Positions 17,711 through 25,960 of a stretch of DNA of 37,252 nucleotides are shown here, piece after piece. Each line of letters opens with the position of its first letter. Position 1 is the first letter of the stretch. A program made the translations under genes and the position numbers. The stretch comes from Actinomycetaceae bacterium (lineage in GTDB: Bacteria > Actinomycetota > Actinomycetes > Actinomycetales > Actinomycetaceae), in contig JAGBKC010000011.1 of NCBI GenBank assembly GCA_017934115.1, positions 1-37,252 of the forward strand. Reading direction: 5' to 3'. The notes below the pieces were generated by a model. That model was not told the DNA's origin. It did not search any database and worked only from the letters and a program-made list of their open reading frames with translations.

Positions 17711-18604
17711 TTAGAAAAGACCTGTTAACCAGGAAGTCAAGAAGCTCAAACCAGTTTGAACGAGATTTTCAAACCAATCAGCAAGAATTGGGCGCAAATT
17801 TTCGCCAAGGTCAACGAACCACTGGCGAATGCGCTCACCTGGGCGCTGAGTTGGCGCAGCAGATACAGAAGACGCATCAGCAGCAGGAGCAGAAGTAACA
17901 TCATCAGCAGCAGGAGCCGTAACGGCTTCATTGCCTGGAGTTACAGTAACGTCTTCTTCTGCATCATCGCTTACTGTTACCTCATCGCCTGCGACGACAT
18001 CATTACCTGCATCTTCAGTTTCAGTTGCTACTGGAACATCTGCTACTTCGCCGGCCTCATCTTCTACTGCAGGAACATCAGTTGCAGGAGTTGAACGGTT
18101 TAAGTTAATTGTGTACGAACCGATAAGGCGACCATCTTTGTTATATGCGCGATATGTTCGCTCACCCGTATCACCAATGGTGAACTTTCCTTTTTCAGGA
18201 TCGATACGCTTATTATTTGCTGTATCAACAAGGTAAGCAGCACCCTTCCACGAACCTGTAACAGCAAGAAGTTCCACTGTTACTTCATCAGCATTGGCTT
18301 TGCCTGTTGCGCTGAAATACACAGCCAAAGAACCATCAACATGGAAAGACCAAGAACCATCTGGCTTTGGTGTGGACTTACCCAAAACAGCATTTGTTTC
18401 GCGAGAAATAACTTCGATAGTTGCAGCACCTTTGCTTGTTCCATAAATAACTTCAGGAACAAATGTTTGTGCGCTACGGCTGGTCACTGTCTGTGTGTCA
18501 TCTGCGTTAGATACAGTTGGCAATGCAACAGCCATACCACCAGCAAGAAGAGCAGCTACAACAGTAAGTGAGCCCAATAGTTTTTTATGTGCGTTAATCT
18601 TCAT
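17711..18604 (-). CDS. Secreted cell-surface protein with conserved aromatic C-terminal tail (paralogue B)
   Basis: Tandem paralogue of the gene at 16077-17396, 297 residues, family unknown. The signal peptide (LLAGGMAVALPTVSNA, cleavage near residue 34) and the first domain are closely similar: FVPEVIYGTS, DGSWSFHVDGS, KRIDPEKGKFTIGDTGERTYRAYN, GRLIGSYTINLNR. The Cys-containing middle domain is absent. A highly acidic Glu/Asp/Val/Ala linker (about 165-255) leads to GERIRQWFVDLGENLRPI and the tail NLVQTGLSFLTSWLTGLF. The tail is conserved with paralogue A although the linkers are unrelated, so it is probably functional, perhaps an amphipathic membrane or envelope anchor. ATG at 18604 lacks a ribosome-binding site but has TATAAAT 6 nt upstream. 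Both genes probably arose by local duplication with later gain or loss of the middle domain. Confidence 0.75.
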   Translation of the reverse strand: MKINAHKKLLGSLTVVAALLAGGMAVALPTVSNADDTQTVTSRSAQTFVPEVIYGTSKGAATIEVISRETNAVLGKSTPKPDGSWSFHVDGSLAVYFSATGKANADEVTVELLAVTGSWKGAAYLVDTANNKRIDPEKGKFTIGDTGERTYRAYNKDGRLIGSYTINLNRSTPATDVPAVEDEAGEVADVPVATETEDAGNDVVAGDEVTVSDDAEEDVTVTPGNEAVTAPAADDVTSAPAADASSVSAAPTQRPGERIRQWFVDLGENLRPILADWFENLVQTGLSFLTSWLTGLF

Positions 18605-18610
18605 AGCACT

Positions 18611-18617
18611 ATTTATA
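18611..18617 (-). promoter_or_regulatory. Probable -10 box for a leaderless transcript (paralogue B)
   Basis: Minus-strand TATAAAT, then AGTGCT, then the ATG at 18604: the same box and spacing as upstream of paralogue A, although the surrounding bases differ. Confidence 0.55.
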
Positions 18618-18763
18618 CACTACCTTTAGGCAAAACGTCCCGAAAACTTATAGTTAACTTGTAAGTTATGTTATGTGAAATACAACATGCATGTCGTATT
18701 TCTGAGCTAGCTACATTACATCATTCCAACACATAGAGCCATCTTAAAAATTCTCACTGCTCT

Positions 18764-18798
18764 TGTTCAGGGGTGACATTGGGCCATTTTTCTGAACA
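18764..18798. repeat. Inverted repeat between paralogue B and DUF3073
   Basis: TGTTCAG (18764-18770) and CTGAACA (18792-18798), 21 bp apart, in the 294-bp divergent intergenic region. It may be an operator or a hairpin; nothing else in this gap looks coding. Confidence 0.35.
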
Positions 18799-18898
18799 GT
18801 CACACAGAAATCTGGCACAATATTTTCCTATCATGTATTATCTAGAACAATACAAGTAATTTGGGAACATTCCCTTGACTCGATGAAGGGGGCACAAT

Positions 18899-19093
18899 AT
18901 GGGACGCGGCCGTCAGAAGGCCAAGCAGCGAAAAGTTGCCCGAACCTTAAAGTATTCCACTCCAGATACTGATTACGCTGCACTTGAACGAGAATTAAAA
19001 GCACAGCAGAATACGGATGCTCAAGAATCGGATGACGAGTACGACGATTACTACGTGTACGATCCTGACGACATCCCACCTGCAACAGATTAG
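18899..19093 (+). CDS. DUF3073 family protein
   Basis: A 64-residue protein with the family's basic N-terminus MGRGRQKAKQRKVARTLKYS, then PDTDYAALERELKA and an acidic Asp/Tyr-rich tail (DDEYDDYYVYDPDD). DUF3073 is a small conserved actinobacterial family of unknown function; the basic head and acidic tail suggest nucleic-acid or protein binding, but that is inference. The GAAGGGGG ribosome-binding site is well placed before the ATG. A strong terminator follows, so it is transcribed alone. Confidence 0.93.
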   Translation: MGRGRQKAKQRKVARTLKYSTPDTDYAALERELKAQQNTDAQESDDEYDDYYVYDPDDIPPATD

Positions 19094-19101
19094 TCTTCAT
19101 C

Positions 19102-19128
19102 GTGCAGTGCTCCGGCACTGCACTTTTT
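19102..19128 (+). terminator. Terminator of the DUF3073 gene
   Basis: GTGCAGTGC (19102-19110), loop TCCG, GCACTGCAC (19115-19123), then TTTTT. It starts 9 bp after the stop codon. A GTG inside it opens the next reading frame but is not a credible start. Confidence 0.95.
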
Positions 19129-19149
19129 GTATTCGGTTTACACATTCCC

Positions 19150-20283
19150 ATGGATTGTCCTCATTTTCAGGCTAACGAGTGCACATCATGCACACACCTT
19201 GACCTCCCTTATAAAAAAACTATTCGCGATAAAGATATGCGCGTACGTCAACTACTTAGCGACCACACCATTCAGTGGCTTGACCCATGCCACAGCCCCA
19301 CAACTGGCTATCGCAATAAAGCAAAACTCGCCGTGAACGGAACATATGCCCATCCAGTTCTCGGCATTGTTGATAAAACCTTTAATGGCATTGACCTCAC
19401 AAAATGCACAGCATATGAAAAAGAACTACATAAGCTGTTCCCTGTATTATCTGCATTTATTACTCGAGCACAACTTACTCCTTTTCACGTTCCCACTAAC
19501 AAAGGTGAACTAAAATACATCATAGCCAGCGTATCTCCCGAAAAAAAATTTCTCTTACGTTTTGTTTTACGCTCTACTGAAGCAGAAGTTCGCATTCGCA
19601 AGCATCTGCCATGGTTATATGAACAGATTGGCGAAGGTCATGTTATCACCATTAATCTTTTACCAGAACGTAAAGCAGTGACCGAAGGAAATACAGAAAT
19701 CATCCTCAGTAGCGAAACAGAATTACGAATGAAAATAAACGATATCGATATGTACCTTCCACCAAAATCTTTTTTTCAAACAAACACGCATATTGCATCG
19801 CAGTTATATCAACAAGTTCGCACATGGATACGTAACATCGCCAAAACAAAACCTGAAATACACATATGGGATCTTTTTTGTGGAGTTGGCGGTTTTGCTC
19901 TTCATGCTTATACGCCCCATAACCGTATTACAGGTATTGAAATTAGCGAGGAAGCCATCCAAAGTGCGCGCCATAGTGCAGATGTAATGGGAGCACATAA
20001 TATAGAGTTCATTTCTGGCGATGCCACCAAGATCGCACAGGATTACGGCACACCTGACATCATTATCGCCAACCCTCCGCGCCGCGGGATTACCACTTTA
20101 ACCACACTTTTAGAAAAACTTCAGCCACAATGGATCATTTACTCCAGTTGCAACCCCACAACACTTCATACAGACATACAAAAAATGCCGTCATATACAC
20201 CCATAGAGGCACGTAACTTTGACATGTTCCCTTTTACCAATCATATTGAAACAGCTGTTCTGATGTCACGAATGAAAGACTGA
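19150..20283 (+). CDS. rlmC: 23S rRNA (uracil-5-)-methyltransferase, RlmC/RumB-like
   Basis: A SAM-dependent enzyme of 377 residues that should make m5U in 23S rRNA (U747 by RlmC homology). The N-terminal Fe-S cluster Cys pattern is MDCPHFQANECTSCTHL, with a further Cys in LTKCTAYEK. The RNA-binding and SAM domains follow: SFFQTNTHIASQLY, IWDLFCGVGGFALHAY, GDATKI, NPPRRG, the catalytic YSSCNPTT, and FDMFPFTNHIETAVLM. DLFCGVGGF and the short length (RlmC about 375 aa) favour RlmC over RlmD. The ATG at 19150 gives the family N-terminus; no good ribosome-binding site precedes it, and the preceding gene's terminator ends only 22 bp upstream, so its promoter must be very close or inside the hairpin region. 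Confidence 0.88.
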   Translation: MDCPHFQANECTSCTHLDLPYKKTIRDKDMRVRQLLSDHTIQWLDPCHSPTTGYRNKAKLAVNGTYAHPVLGIVDKTFNGIDLTKCTAYEKELHKLFPVLSAFITRAQLTPFHVPTNKGELKYIIASVSPEKKFLLRFVLRSTEAEVRIRKHLPWLYEQIGEGHVITINLLPERKAVTEGNTEIILSSETELRMKINDIDMYLPPKSFFQTNTHIASQLYQQVRTWIRNIAKTKPEIHIWDLFCGVGGFALHAYTPHNRITGIEISEEAIQSARHSADVMGAHNIEFISGDATKIAQDYGTPDIIIANPPRRGITTLTTLLEKLQPQWIIYSSCNPTTLHTDIQKMPSYTPIEARNFDMFPFTNHIETAVLMSRMKD

Positions 20284-20439
20284 TTCAATATCAGGCTATC
20301 AAATTTCATATCTATACAAGTCCCCACATTGAATAAAAAACAAACAGAAATCCTCTATTTTTCCCATTATCTCCCCAATCTCCTTTATAGTAGAACATGT
20401 CAAACTCGCAAAGGCGAGCGATACGGGAAAGGATTTTTC

Positions 20440-21261
20440 ATGAAGAAGTTGAAAACACTTCTAGCCGCTACTGCTTCACTTCTACTTTCTGCGGGCATGC
20501 TTTCCGCATGTTCATCATCTGAAAACAAAGCTGAAGAGTTTGTCGTAGGTTTTGACCAGGAATATCCGCCCTATGGTTATGTTGCCAATGACGGCTCATA
20601 CACTGGTTTCGACCTCGAATTAGCTCAAGAGGTTGCTAAGCGTAACAACTGGACATACAAGGCAACCCCCATCGATTGGGACGCTAAAGATGCACAGCTC
20701 AACTCTGGTGCCATCACCGCAATTTGGAATGGTTTCACCATGGAGGGGCGCGAAGGTCAATATGCTTTCTCGCAGCCATATATGCTCAACGAGCAGGTTA
20801 TCGTTGTTAAAGCTGACAGCGCTATCAAAGAATTAAATGCTTTAGCTGGCAAGAATGTCATCACACAAGCAGATTCTGCAGCTTTGAATGTTCTTCAAGA
20901 TGCTGAGGGCAAAAAATCATTAGCAGACACCTTTGCTAAGCTCGAAACAATTGGCGATTACAACAACGCATTCATGCAACTCGAATCTGGCATGGTTGAT
21001 GCAGTTGCCTGCGATTCTTCCATTGCTGCTTATCAAATGAGCGCAAATGAAGGAAAATACGTCATTATTGAAGAACCACTTTCTTCTGAACACTACGCTG
21101 TTGGTTTCAAGAAGGGCGATGACGAACGCGCTAAGAAAGTCACCGAAACACTCATCCAACTCGATAGCGAAGGTTTCGTGAAGAAATTATGCGAGAAATA
21201 TGCCGATCAAGGCATTAGCTACAACAACTGGACGCTTAAAAAGACAGATGCTAACAGCTAA
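20440..21261 (+). CDS. Polar amino acid ABC transporter substrate-binding lipoprotein
   Basis: A 273-residue solute-binding protein (SBP_bac_3 type). The signal peptide MKKLKTLLAATASLLLSAGM leads to the lipobox LSAC, so the protein is lipid-anchored outside the membrane. The mature part begins EFVVGFDQEYPPYGY, with GFDLELAQEVAKRNNW and later FKKGDDERAKK, typical of amino acid (glutamine/cystine-like) binders. The exact ligand is not predictable. AAAGGA lies 7 nt before the ATG at 20440, and the longer frame from a TTG at 20329 is unsupported. Upstream, 20284-20439 carries TATAGT at 20386-20391 as a possible -10 box and a small CTCGC/GCGAG dyad at 20405-20418. It is the first gene of an importer operon. 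Confidence 0.93.
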   Translation: MKKLKTLLAATASLLLSAGMLSACSSSENKAEEFVVGFDQEYPPYGYVANDGSYTGFDLELAQEVAKRNNWTYKATPIDWDAKDAQLNSGAITAIWNGFTMEGREGQYAFSQPYMLNEQVIVVKADSAIKELNALAGKNVITQADSAALNVLQDAEGKKSLADTFAKLETIGDYNNAFMQLESGMVDAVACDSSIAAYQMSANEGKYVIIEEPLSSEHYAVGFKKGDDERAKKVTETLIQLDSEGFVKKLCEKYADQGISYNNWTLKKTDANS

Positions 21262-21278
21262 GTAATACGTTCATATCC

Positions 21279-21313
21279 GAAGTGCTTCTTTAAGTAGGAG
21301 CACTTCTTTTTTT
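21279..21313 (+). terminator. Terminator/attenuator between binding protein and permease genes
   Basis: GAAGTGCT (21279-21286), 12-nt loop, AGCACTTC (21299-21306), then seven T. It lies inside the importer locus, 67 bp before the permease start, so it probably keeps permease and ATPase levels below that of the binding protein. Confidence 0.88.
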
Positions 21314-21380
21314 ACCCCTATATCTATCAGAAAAGGTAACATTGCTATTGCTTAAACGATAACTCAAGGGAAGGAATGCG

Positions 21381-22034
21381 ATGAGTTTATCGGTCATGCT
21401 CTCACTTCTTGGTGAAGGCTTATTGATGACGGCACAAATTTTCGTCACCACACTCATAGGAGCACTTCCTTTAGGCATCATCATCGCACTTGCACGCATG
21501 AGCTCCTTCAAACCGCTTTCACTGCTAACACGCGTTTACATTTCTTTTATGCGCGGCACACCTTTGATGCTGCAACTCATGGCACTTATGTTTGGCCCTT
21601 ATTATCTTTTTGGACTCAACCTTGGCCCTGATTGGAAAATCTGGGCATGTTCCATTGGATTTATACTTAATTACGGTGCTTATTTTGCCGAGATTTATCG
21701 AAGCGGTATCCAATCGATTCCGCGCGGACAATACGAAGCAGCAGAAATTTTAGGATATTCTTCTACACAAACCTTTATACATATTGTGCTGCCACAAGTA
21801 TTTAAGCGCATTTTGCCAGCGATGGGCAACGAAATCATCATCCTCATCAAAGACACATCCCTTGCTTTTGTTTTGGGAATCATGGAAATGTTTACCCAAG
21901 CTAAAGCACTAGCAGCAAGCCAAGTATCTATGCTGCCCTACATCATAACAGCAGGAATTTATTGGGTTTTCAGCGTTATTGTCGAAGTTATTTTGCACAA
22001 AATCGAAAAGAAATTCGACTATTACCACGATTAA
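21381..22034 (+). CDS. Polar amino acid ABC transporter permease
   Basis: A 217-residue integral membrane protein with about five membrane segments and the HisM/GlnP family signature: FMRGTPLMLQL, GAYFAEIYRSGIQSIPRGQYEAAEILGYS (read in two parts), LPQVFKRILPAMGNE, LIKDTSLAF. The EAAEILGYS segment is the ATPase-coupling loop. GGAAGGAATGCG precedes the ATG. It works with the lipoprotein upstream and the ATPase downstream (40 bp away) as an importer. One permease gene only, so it probably forms a homodimer. Confidence 0.95.
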   Translation: MSLSVMLSLLGEGLLMTAQIFVTTLIGALPLGIIIALARMSSFKPLSLLTRVYISFMRGTPLMLQLMALMFGPYYLFGLNLGPDWKIWACSIGFILNYGAYFAEIYRSGIQSIPRGQYEAAEILGYSSTQTFIHIVLPQVFKRILPAMGNEIIILIKDTSLAFVLGIMEMFTQAKALAASQVSMLPYIITAGIYWVFSVIVEVILHKIEKKFDYYHD

Positions 22035-22073
22035 AATATACAGAACAAACATTCACGGCAGGTGGCACATCTA

Positions 22074-22859
22074 ATGAACACAAAACAAACCGCATCACGC
22101 ACGACCCCATTACTTGAACTTCACGATGCACACAAATCTTTTGGCAACACACCCGTACTTAATGGCATTTCTTTTTCTGTCAACAAAGGCGAAGTTCTTG
22201 CCATCATTGGCCCTTCTGGTGGCGGAAAATCAACTCTTTTGCGATGCTGCACTCTCTTAGAAACACTTGATAACGGCACTTTACGTTATGGAGATATTGC
22301 TGTCTGCAAGGAAACTGACAGCGGCGCTCAATACACCTCTAAAGCGGAACTCCATAAAGCACGTGGACATTTTGGCCTCGTCTTTCAAAATTACAACTTA
22401 TTCCCCCACTACACTGTTTTGAAAAACATTACAGACGCCCCCATACGGGTTCAAAAACTTTCACGTGAACAAGCAGAAAAAGAAGCTAAAGATCTCCTGG
22501 CGAAAATGGGACTTGATGGTAAAGAAAACATGGTCCCCAATGAGTTATCGGGAGGCCAATGCCAACGTGTCGCTATTGCACGTGCACTTGCCCTTAAACC
22601 AGATGTTCTCTTTTTCGATGAACCAACCAGCGCTCTCGACCCCGAGCTCACCCAAGAGGTGTTGCGAGTTATTCGCCAACTTGCCACCGAACATATGACA
22701 ATGGTAATCGTGACACACGAAATGGCTTTTGCACGCGAAGTTGCCGACCGTGTTATTTTCATGGACAGTGGCACTATTATTGAAGAAGGCCCTGCTCACG
22801 AAGTGATTACGCAACCAAAAGAGCAACGAACGCGCGCGTTCCTCAATAAACACGCTTAA
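22074..22859 (+). CDS. Polar amino acid ABC transporter ATP-binding protein
   Basis: A 261-residue ATPase of the GlnQ type: Walker [11 protein letters not shown]-loop [12 protein letters not shown], signature [15 protein letters not shown], Walker [16 protein letters not shown], switch [15 protein letters not shown]. It energises the importer encoded just upstream. The ATG at 22074 has AGGTGG 8 nt before it. A GTG at 22062 in the same frame lacks a site. I see no clear terminator in the 151 bp between this gene and the convergent regulator gene. Confidence 0.95.
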   Translation: MNTKQTASRTTPLLELHDAHKSFGNTPVLNGISFSVNKGEVLAIIGPSGGGKSTLLRCCTLLETLDNGTLRYGDIAVCKETDSGAQYTSKAELHKARGHFGLVFQNYNLFPHYTVLKNITDAPIRVQKLSREQAEKEAKDLLAKMGLDGKENMVPNELSGGQCQRVAIARALALKPDVLFFDEPTSALDPELTQEVLRVIRQLATEHMTMVIVTHEMAFAREVADRVIFMDSGTIIEEGPAHEVITQPKEQRTRAFLNKHA

Positions 22860-23010
22860 AACACTTGCATACAAAAAATGTGCGTACCGGCCACTCCATT
22901 CAATAAGAGTGTGTACTACCTACACCCATCACAAATGAAAGCAAAAAGCCATTCGCATAAAAGCAATGTAAACGCCTCGCTGCGAGCCAAATAAGGTATC
23001 GAACAAAGCA

Positions 23011-23946
23011 CTACCATACCCATCGAATATAAGCTGAACAGTCACGAACATCTTCAAGAGTTAAGCGTGCAATTCCTCCTGTACACGCCATTTGACGACT
23101 TGTCTCTGTTCGCTCTTTCAATCCATTCCATTCAACAGTTTCTGATTTCACCCATTCCACATAATGAGGAACATCTGATCCAAAATCAATAGAGACAGCA
23201 TAAGCAGAAAGAGGTAAAGCAAACCAACGCTGCGGAGTACGTGTGAAACGTTCTTCTGAACGACGACGAAGCGTCCATGCTACTTGACGCAATTCTCCAG
23301 CATAACGCCCTGCAGGCAGATTAATTTCGCGCAATACATACCGTTCATTATTGTAAGTAAATTTCGCGCCAAGCCTACCACCAATAACATCAGTTATTTC
23401 AGGATGAGATTCACCTTCGCCCCACACATTACCAATATAAAAAACTGGAGATTCTAAGCCGTTAAGGCCAACAATACAGTTGGTCTCCACAACCATTTCA
23501 CGCCCACCATCGCGGACTTTAATGTTTACGCGCATTGCTTTACGCTGCACAGCATTGTGCCAATCAATATCATGAAGATCTGCCTCGCTCGGCAAAAGCA
23601 TTTCATCGTTATACATGATCATGCCACGCGATGTTGTTTCAAAAGTTTCTTCAACCTCAAAAGCATTTTCTCCAAAAGAACGGTGATTAGCATCTGTGGC
23701 AGCAGCAATGAGAGTACCTTTAGGAAGATAGAGTATTTGCTCAAGTTTCGTCAAAGTTTTCACCGATGATTGCCTGCGTGGAACAGAGCGCCCCGACTGC
23801 CAATACGACAACGAAGCTTGAGATATATTTGCTCCACCAGATTCCAATTCATCGCAGATCTGCGATAAGGTTTTACCAGAATTATCGATGGCATCACGAA
23901 AAACTTCGGCAAAGGTGCGCTCACGCGTCGCTATGGATACACTCAT
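23011..23946 (-). CDS. XRE-type helix-turn-helix transcription regulator with unknown C-terminal domain
   Basis: A 311-residue protein. Residues about 10-70 form a helix-turn-helix of the XRE type (AEVFRDAIDNSGKTLSQICD, ISQASLSYWQSGRSVPRR). The rest, about 240 residues rich in beta-strand-like sequence (GLNGLESPVFYIGNVW, YVLREINLPAGRYAGELRQV, YVEWVKSETVEWNG), has no motif I know; it may sense a ligand or an envelope signal. Similar proteins occur in Actinomyces as stand-alone regulators. The ATG at 23946 has AAGGA at good spacing, whereas the in-frame ATG at 23952 overlaps that site. A perfect 16-bp palindrome about 50 bp upstream could be its own operator. Its targets may include the neighbouring bacteriocin locus or importer; not shown by sequence. 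Confidence 0.8.
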   Translation of the reverse strand: MSVSIATRERTFAEVFRDAIDNSGKTLSQICDELESGGANISQASLSYWQSGRSVPRRQSSVKTLTKLEQILYLPKGTLIAAATDANHRSFGENAFEVEETFETTSRGMIMYNDEMLLPSEADLHDIDWHNAVQRKAMRVNIKVRDGGREMVVETNCIVGLNGLESPVFYIGNVWGEGESHPEITDVIGGRLGAKFTYNNERYVLREINLPAGRYAGELRQVAWTLRRRSEERFTRTPQRWFALPLSAYAVSIDFGSDVPHYVEWVKSETVEWNGLKERTETSRQMACTGGIARLTLEDVRDCSAYIRWVW

Positions 23947-23994
23947 CTTCATTCCTTAACAGAAAAGTTAATCAATAGTTAAATACTATAACTT

Positions 23995-24010
23995 TTTTAA
24001 CTCGTTAAAA
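23995..24010. promoter_or_regulatory. Perfect palindrome upstream of the XRE-type regulator gene
   Basis: TTTTAAC-TC-GTTAAAA, 16 bp, in an AT-rich region that has further TTAAC/GTTAA copies between it and the start codon. It lies in the 193-bp gap between the regulator gene and the ABC ATPase gene. Candidate autoregulatory operator. Confidence 0.5.
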
Positions 24011-24139
24011 GTGCCTTAAGACCCACCGTTAACATTTATTAAGAAAAAATAAGGGAAATTCTTAATTTATTATCCGCATGTTTCACTAACAAACTTTTCA
24101 CTGTTCATGACGAGCACCACCACAAACACACTATCGCCG

Positions 24140-24829
24140 CTAAGCTTGGATTGCACCATCACGCATATACACACAACGATCACACTGTCCCGCCACCTTC
24201 TCGTCATGAGTAGCAATAACTACCGCTTTGCCACTATGTGCAATATCTACAAGCATTTCCACAACAGATTGAGAAGTAGACGAATCAAGTGCAGATGTCG
24301 GTTCATCAGCAAGAATAACATGTGGATTCCCCACAAGAGCACGAGCAAGGGCAACGCGTTGTTTTTGCCCACCCGATAATTCACTTGCTTTTCGTTCAAG
24401 CGATTCTTCAATACCTAAAGAAGCAGCAACTTGCGCAACACATTCACGCATTACATCAAAATGATATCTTTTTCGTGCATATTCAAGGGGAAGAGCAATA
24501 TTTTTCCACACTTTCATATCCTCAATAACACTCGCATCCTGCATCACATAACCAAAAAACTCGTTACGCAACAATGCTCTTTCATTAGCAGAAGATGATA
24601 CAAGTTCCCCAGCTATTTTCACCTGACCTTCGGATGGCTTTTTCGTTAAGCCCAAAATTCCCAAAAGAGTAGATTTTCCACATCCAGAAGGCCCCATAAG
24701 CCCAACAATCTCACCTTTCCTTACTTCAAAAGAAACGTTATCAAGAGCTTTTATATTCTCTCCATGCCCGGTTTGATATATTTTTGACACACCTTTCACA
24801 CTTTCAATCACTTCATAATCTTTATTCAT
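24140..24829 (-). CDS. ABC transporter ATP-binding protein, lactococcin 972-type bacteriocin locus 1
   Basis: A 229-residue ATPase of the MacB/LolD class: Walker A GPSGCGKSTLLGILG, VMQDASVIEDMKVW, signature LSGGQKQRVALARALVGNP, Walker [17 protein letters not shown], switch IATHDEKVAGQCD. It forms an operon with the two permease-like genes upstream (6 bp gap). The set matches the arrangement known for lactococcin 972-like bacteriocins, where an ABC transporter and a multi-membrane-segment protein accompany the peptide and are proposed to give export or immunity. Last gene of the operon. Confidence 0.88.
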   Translation of the reverse strand: MNKDYEVIESVKGVSKIYQTGHGENIKALDNVSFEVRKGEIVGLMGPSGCGKSTLLGILGLTKKPSEGQVKIAGELVSSSANERALLRNEFFGYVMQDASVIEDMKVWKNIALPLEYARKRYHFDVMRECVAQVAASLGIEESLERKASELSGGQKQRVALARALVGNPHVILADEPTSALDSSTSQSVVEMLVDIAHSGKAVVIATHDEKVAGQCDRCVYMRDGAIQA

Positions 24830-24835
24830 ACTCTT

Positions 24836-25960
24836 TTAGACCTCCACTTTTTCACTTACACCAAGACGAATATAAAATACATACGAAATAACCAACACGA
24901 CACATACCAAAACAAGCAATTCCACCAAAAGAACTGATCTCAATATTGGATCTAACAAAGCAAGTACCCCAAAAAGCACACACGGAATAAAGAAAACATA
25001 CGAGGCAACAAAACCCACCATTCTCATAAATACCCGTTTTTTAGATGCACCATAAATAACACGCAACAAAAAATCAGTTCTCCGTTTTTTCAATAGTTCC
25101 CATTGAATCAAGAAAATACCTAAAATAAAAACTCCTATAAAACCAACAGATGTTACTACCATCATCACGTCAATAGTAATTGTTTCATCTAATGCAGTAG
25201 ACTGTGCTGACTTCAACGACACGGGAACAAGATATAACGGAAACTTTTCACTCACTTTCGTGAGCAACATTTCAATGTCTTCATCGCTAAGGTCAACAAA
25301 AACCGCATTAGAAAGCATATCATTGACATACAATGAATCAACATCCTTCATACCCGAAGGATCGACCACCAATACAATCATTGACTCTAAAGATTCACGT
25401 GGCCAAAATGGCTGTGCCCATGTTCCTGATAACTCTGTTTCCACAATAGGAAACACTTGACTGCCAACACTCAACTCAGCATATTCACCAATGTTGATAT
25501 TTTTTCCCACCATTGCACACGGCGCATGACATAACATGTTATAGGAGAATATTTCATTAAAAAGTTTTTCTCCCGACACAATAACAGCAGTTTCTTCTTC
25601 TGTTGTCATCAACTCTTCTTGATCTATAGCAACAGAAGAATACACATATGAACGCCCCTCATTTAAGGCATCTTCTAAAACAGAAAGTTCATCTTCCGTA
25701 AAAGCATGTTCATTTTTCCATTGAGCAAATTCATCTTCACTTTCAAAAGTATTACGTTCAGCCAATCCCTCAGTACGCTCAAAAACAACTGCATTACGCG
25801 CTCGTAAAGCATTCATACTCACTAATTCTTGAACTTGCATATTCAAACTAGAAAAAGACATGGCAAAAGTAAACAAAGAAATTGCAATCGCACAATTAGT
25901 CACAAAAATAACAATCGGTTTACGCCACGCTATAAATATACCTTCAAAAAAATCACGCAT
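24836..25960 (-). CDS. FtsX/MacB-like membrane protein, bacteriocin locus 1 (second subunit)
   Basis: A 374-residue protein with one N-terminal membrane segment (VIFVTNCAIAISLFTFAMSF), an external region of about 210 residues rich in Glu/Asp, then three more segments (VTSVGFIGVFILGIFLIQW, VASYVFFIPCVLFGVLALL, LLVLVCVVLVISYVFYI). This one-plus-three topology is that of MacB/FtsX permeases. The start ATG overlaps the stop of the upstream permease gene by 8 bp, so translation is coupled. Lactococcin 972 loci usually carry one fused protein of about 700 residues with seven or more segments; here the two genes together give 707 residues, so they look like a split version. Export or self-protection role is inferred. 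Confidence 0.75.
   Translation of the reverse strand: MRDFFEGIFIAWRKPIVIFVTNCAIAISLFTFAMSFSSLNMQVQELVSMNALRARNAVVFERTEGLAERNTFESEDEFAQWKNEHAFTEDELSVLEDALNEGRSYVYSSVAIDQEELMTTEEETAVIVSGEKLFNEIFSYNMLCHAPCAMVGKNINIGEYAELSVGSQVFPIVETELSGTWAQPFWPRESLESMIVLVVDPSGMKDVDSLYVNDMLSNAVFVDLSDEDIEMLLTKVSEKFPLYLVPVSLKSAQSTALDETITIDVMMVVTSVGFIGVFILGIFLIQWELLKKRRTDFLLRVIYGASKKRVFMRMVGFVASYVFFIPCVLFGVLALLDPILRSVLLVELLVLVCVVLVISYVFYIRLGVSEKVEV

Noticed and set aside
19102-19149. Upstream extension of rlmC from a GTG
   Set aside because: The GTG is inside the terminator stem of the DUF3073 gene, and the family N-terminus starts at the ATG at 19150.
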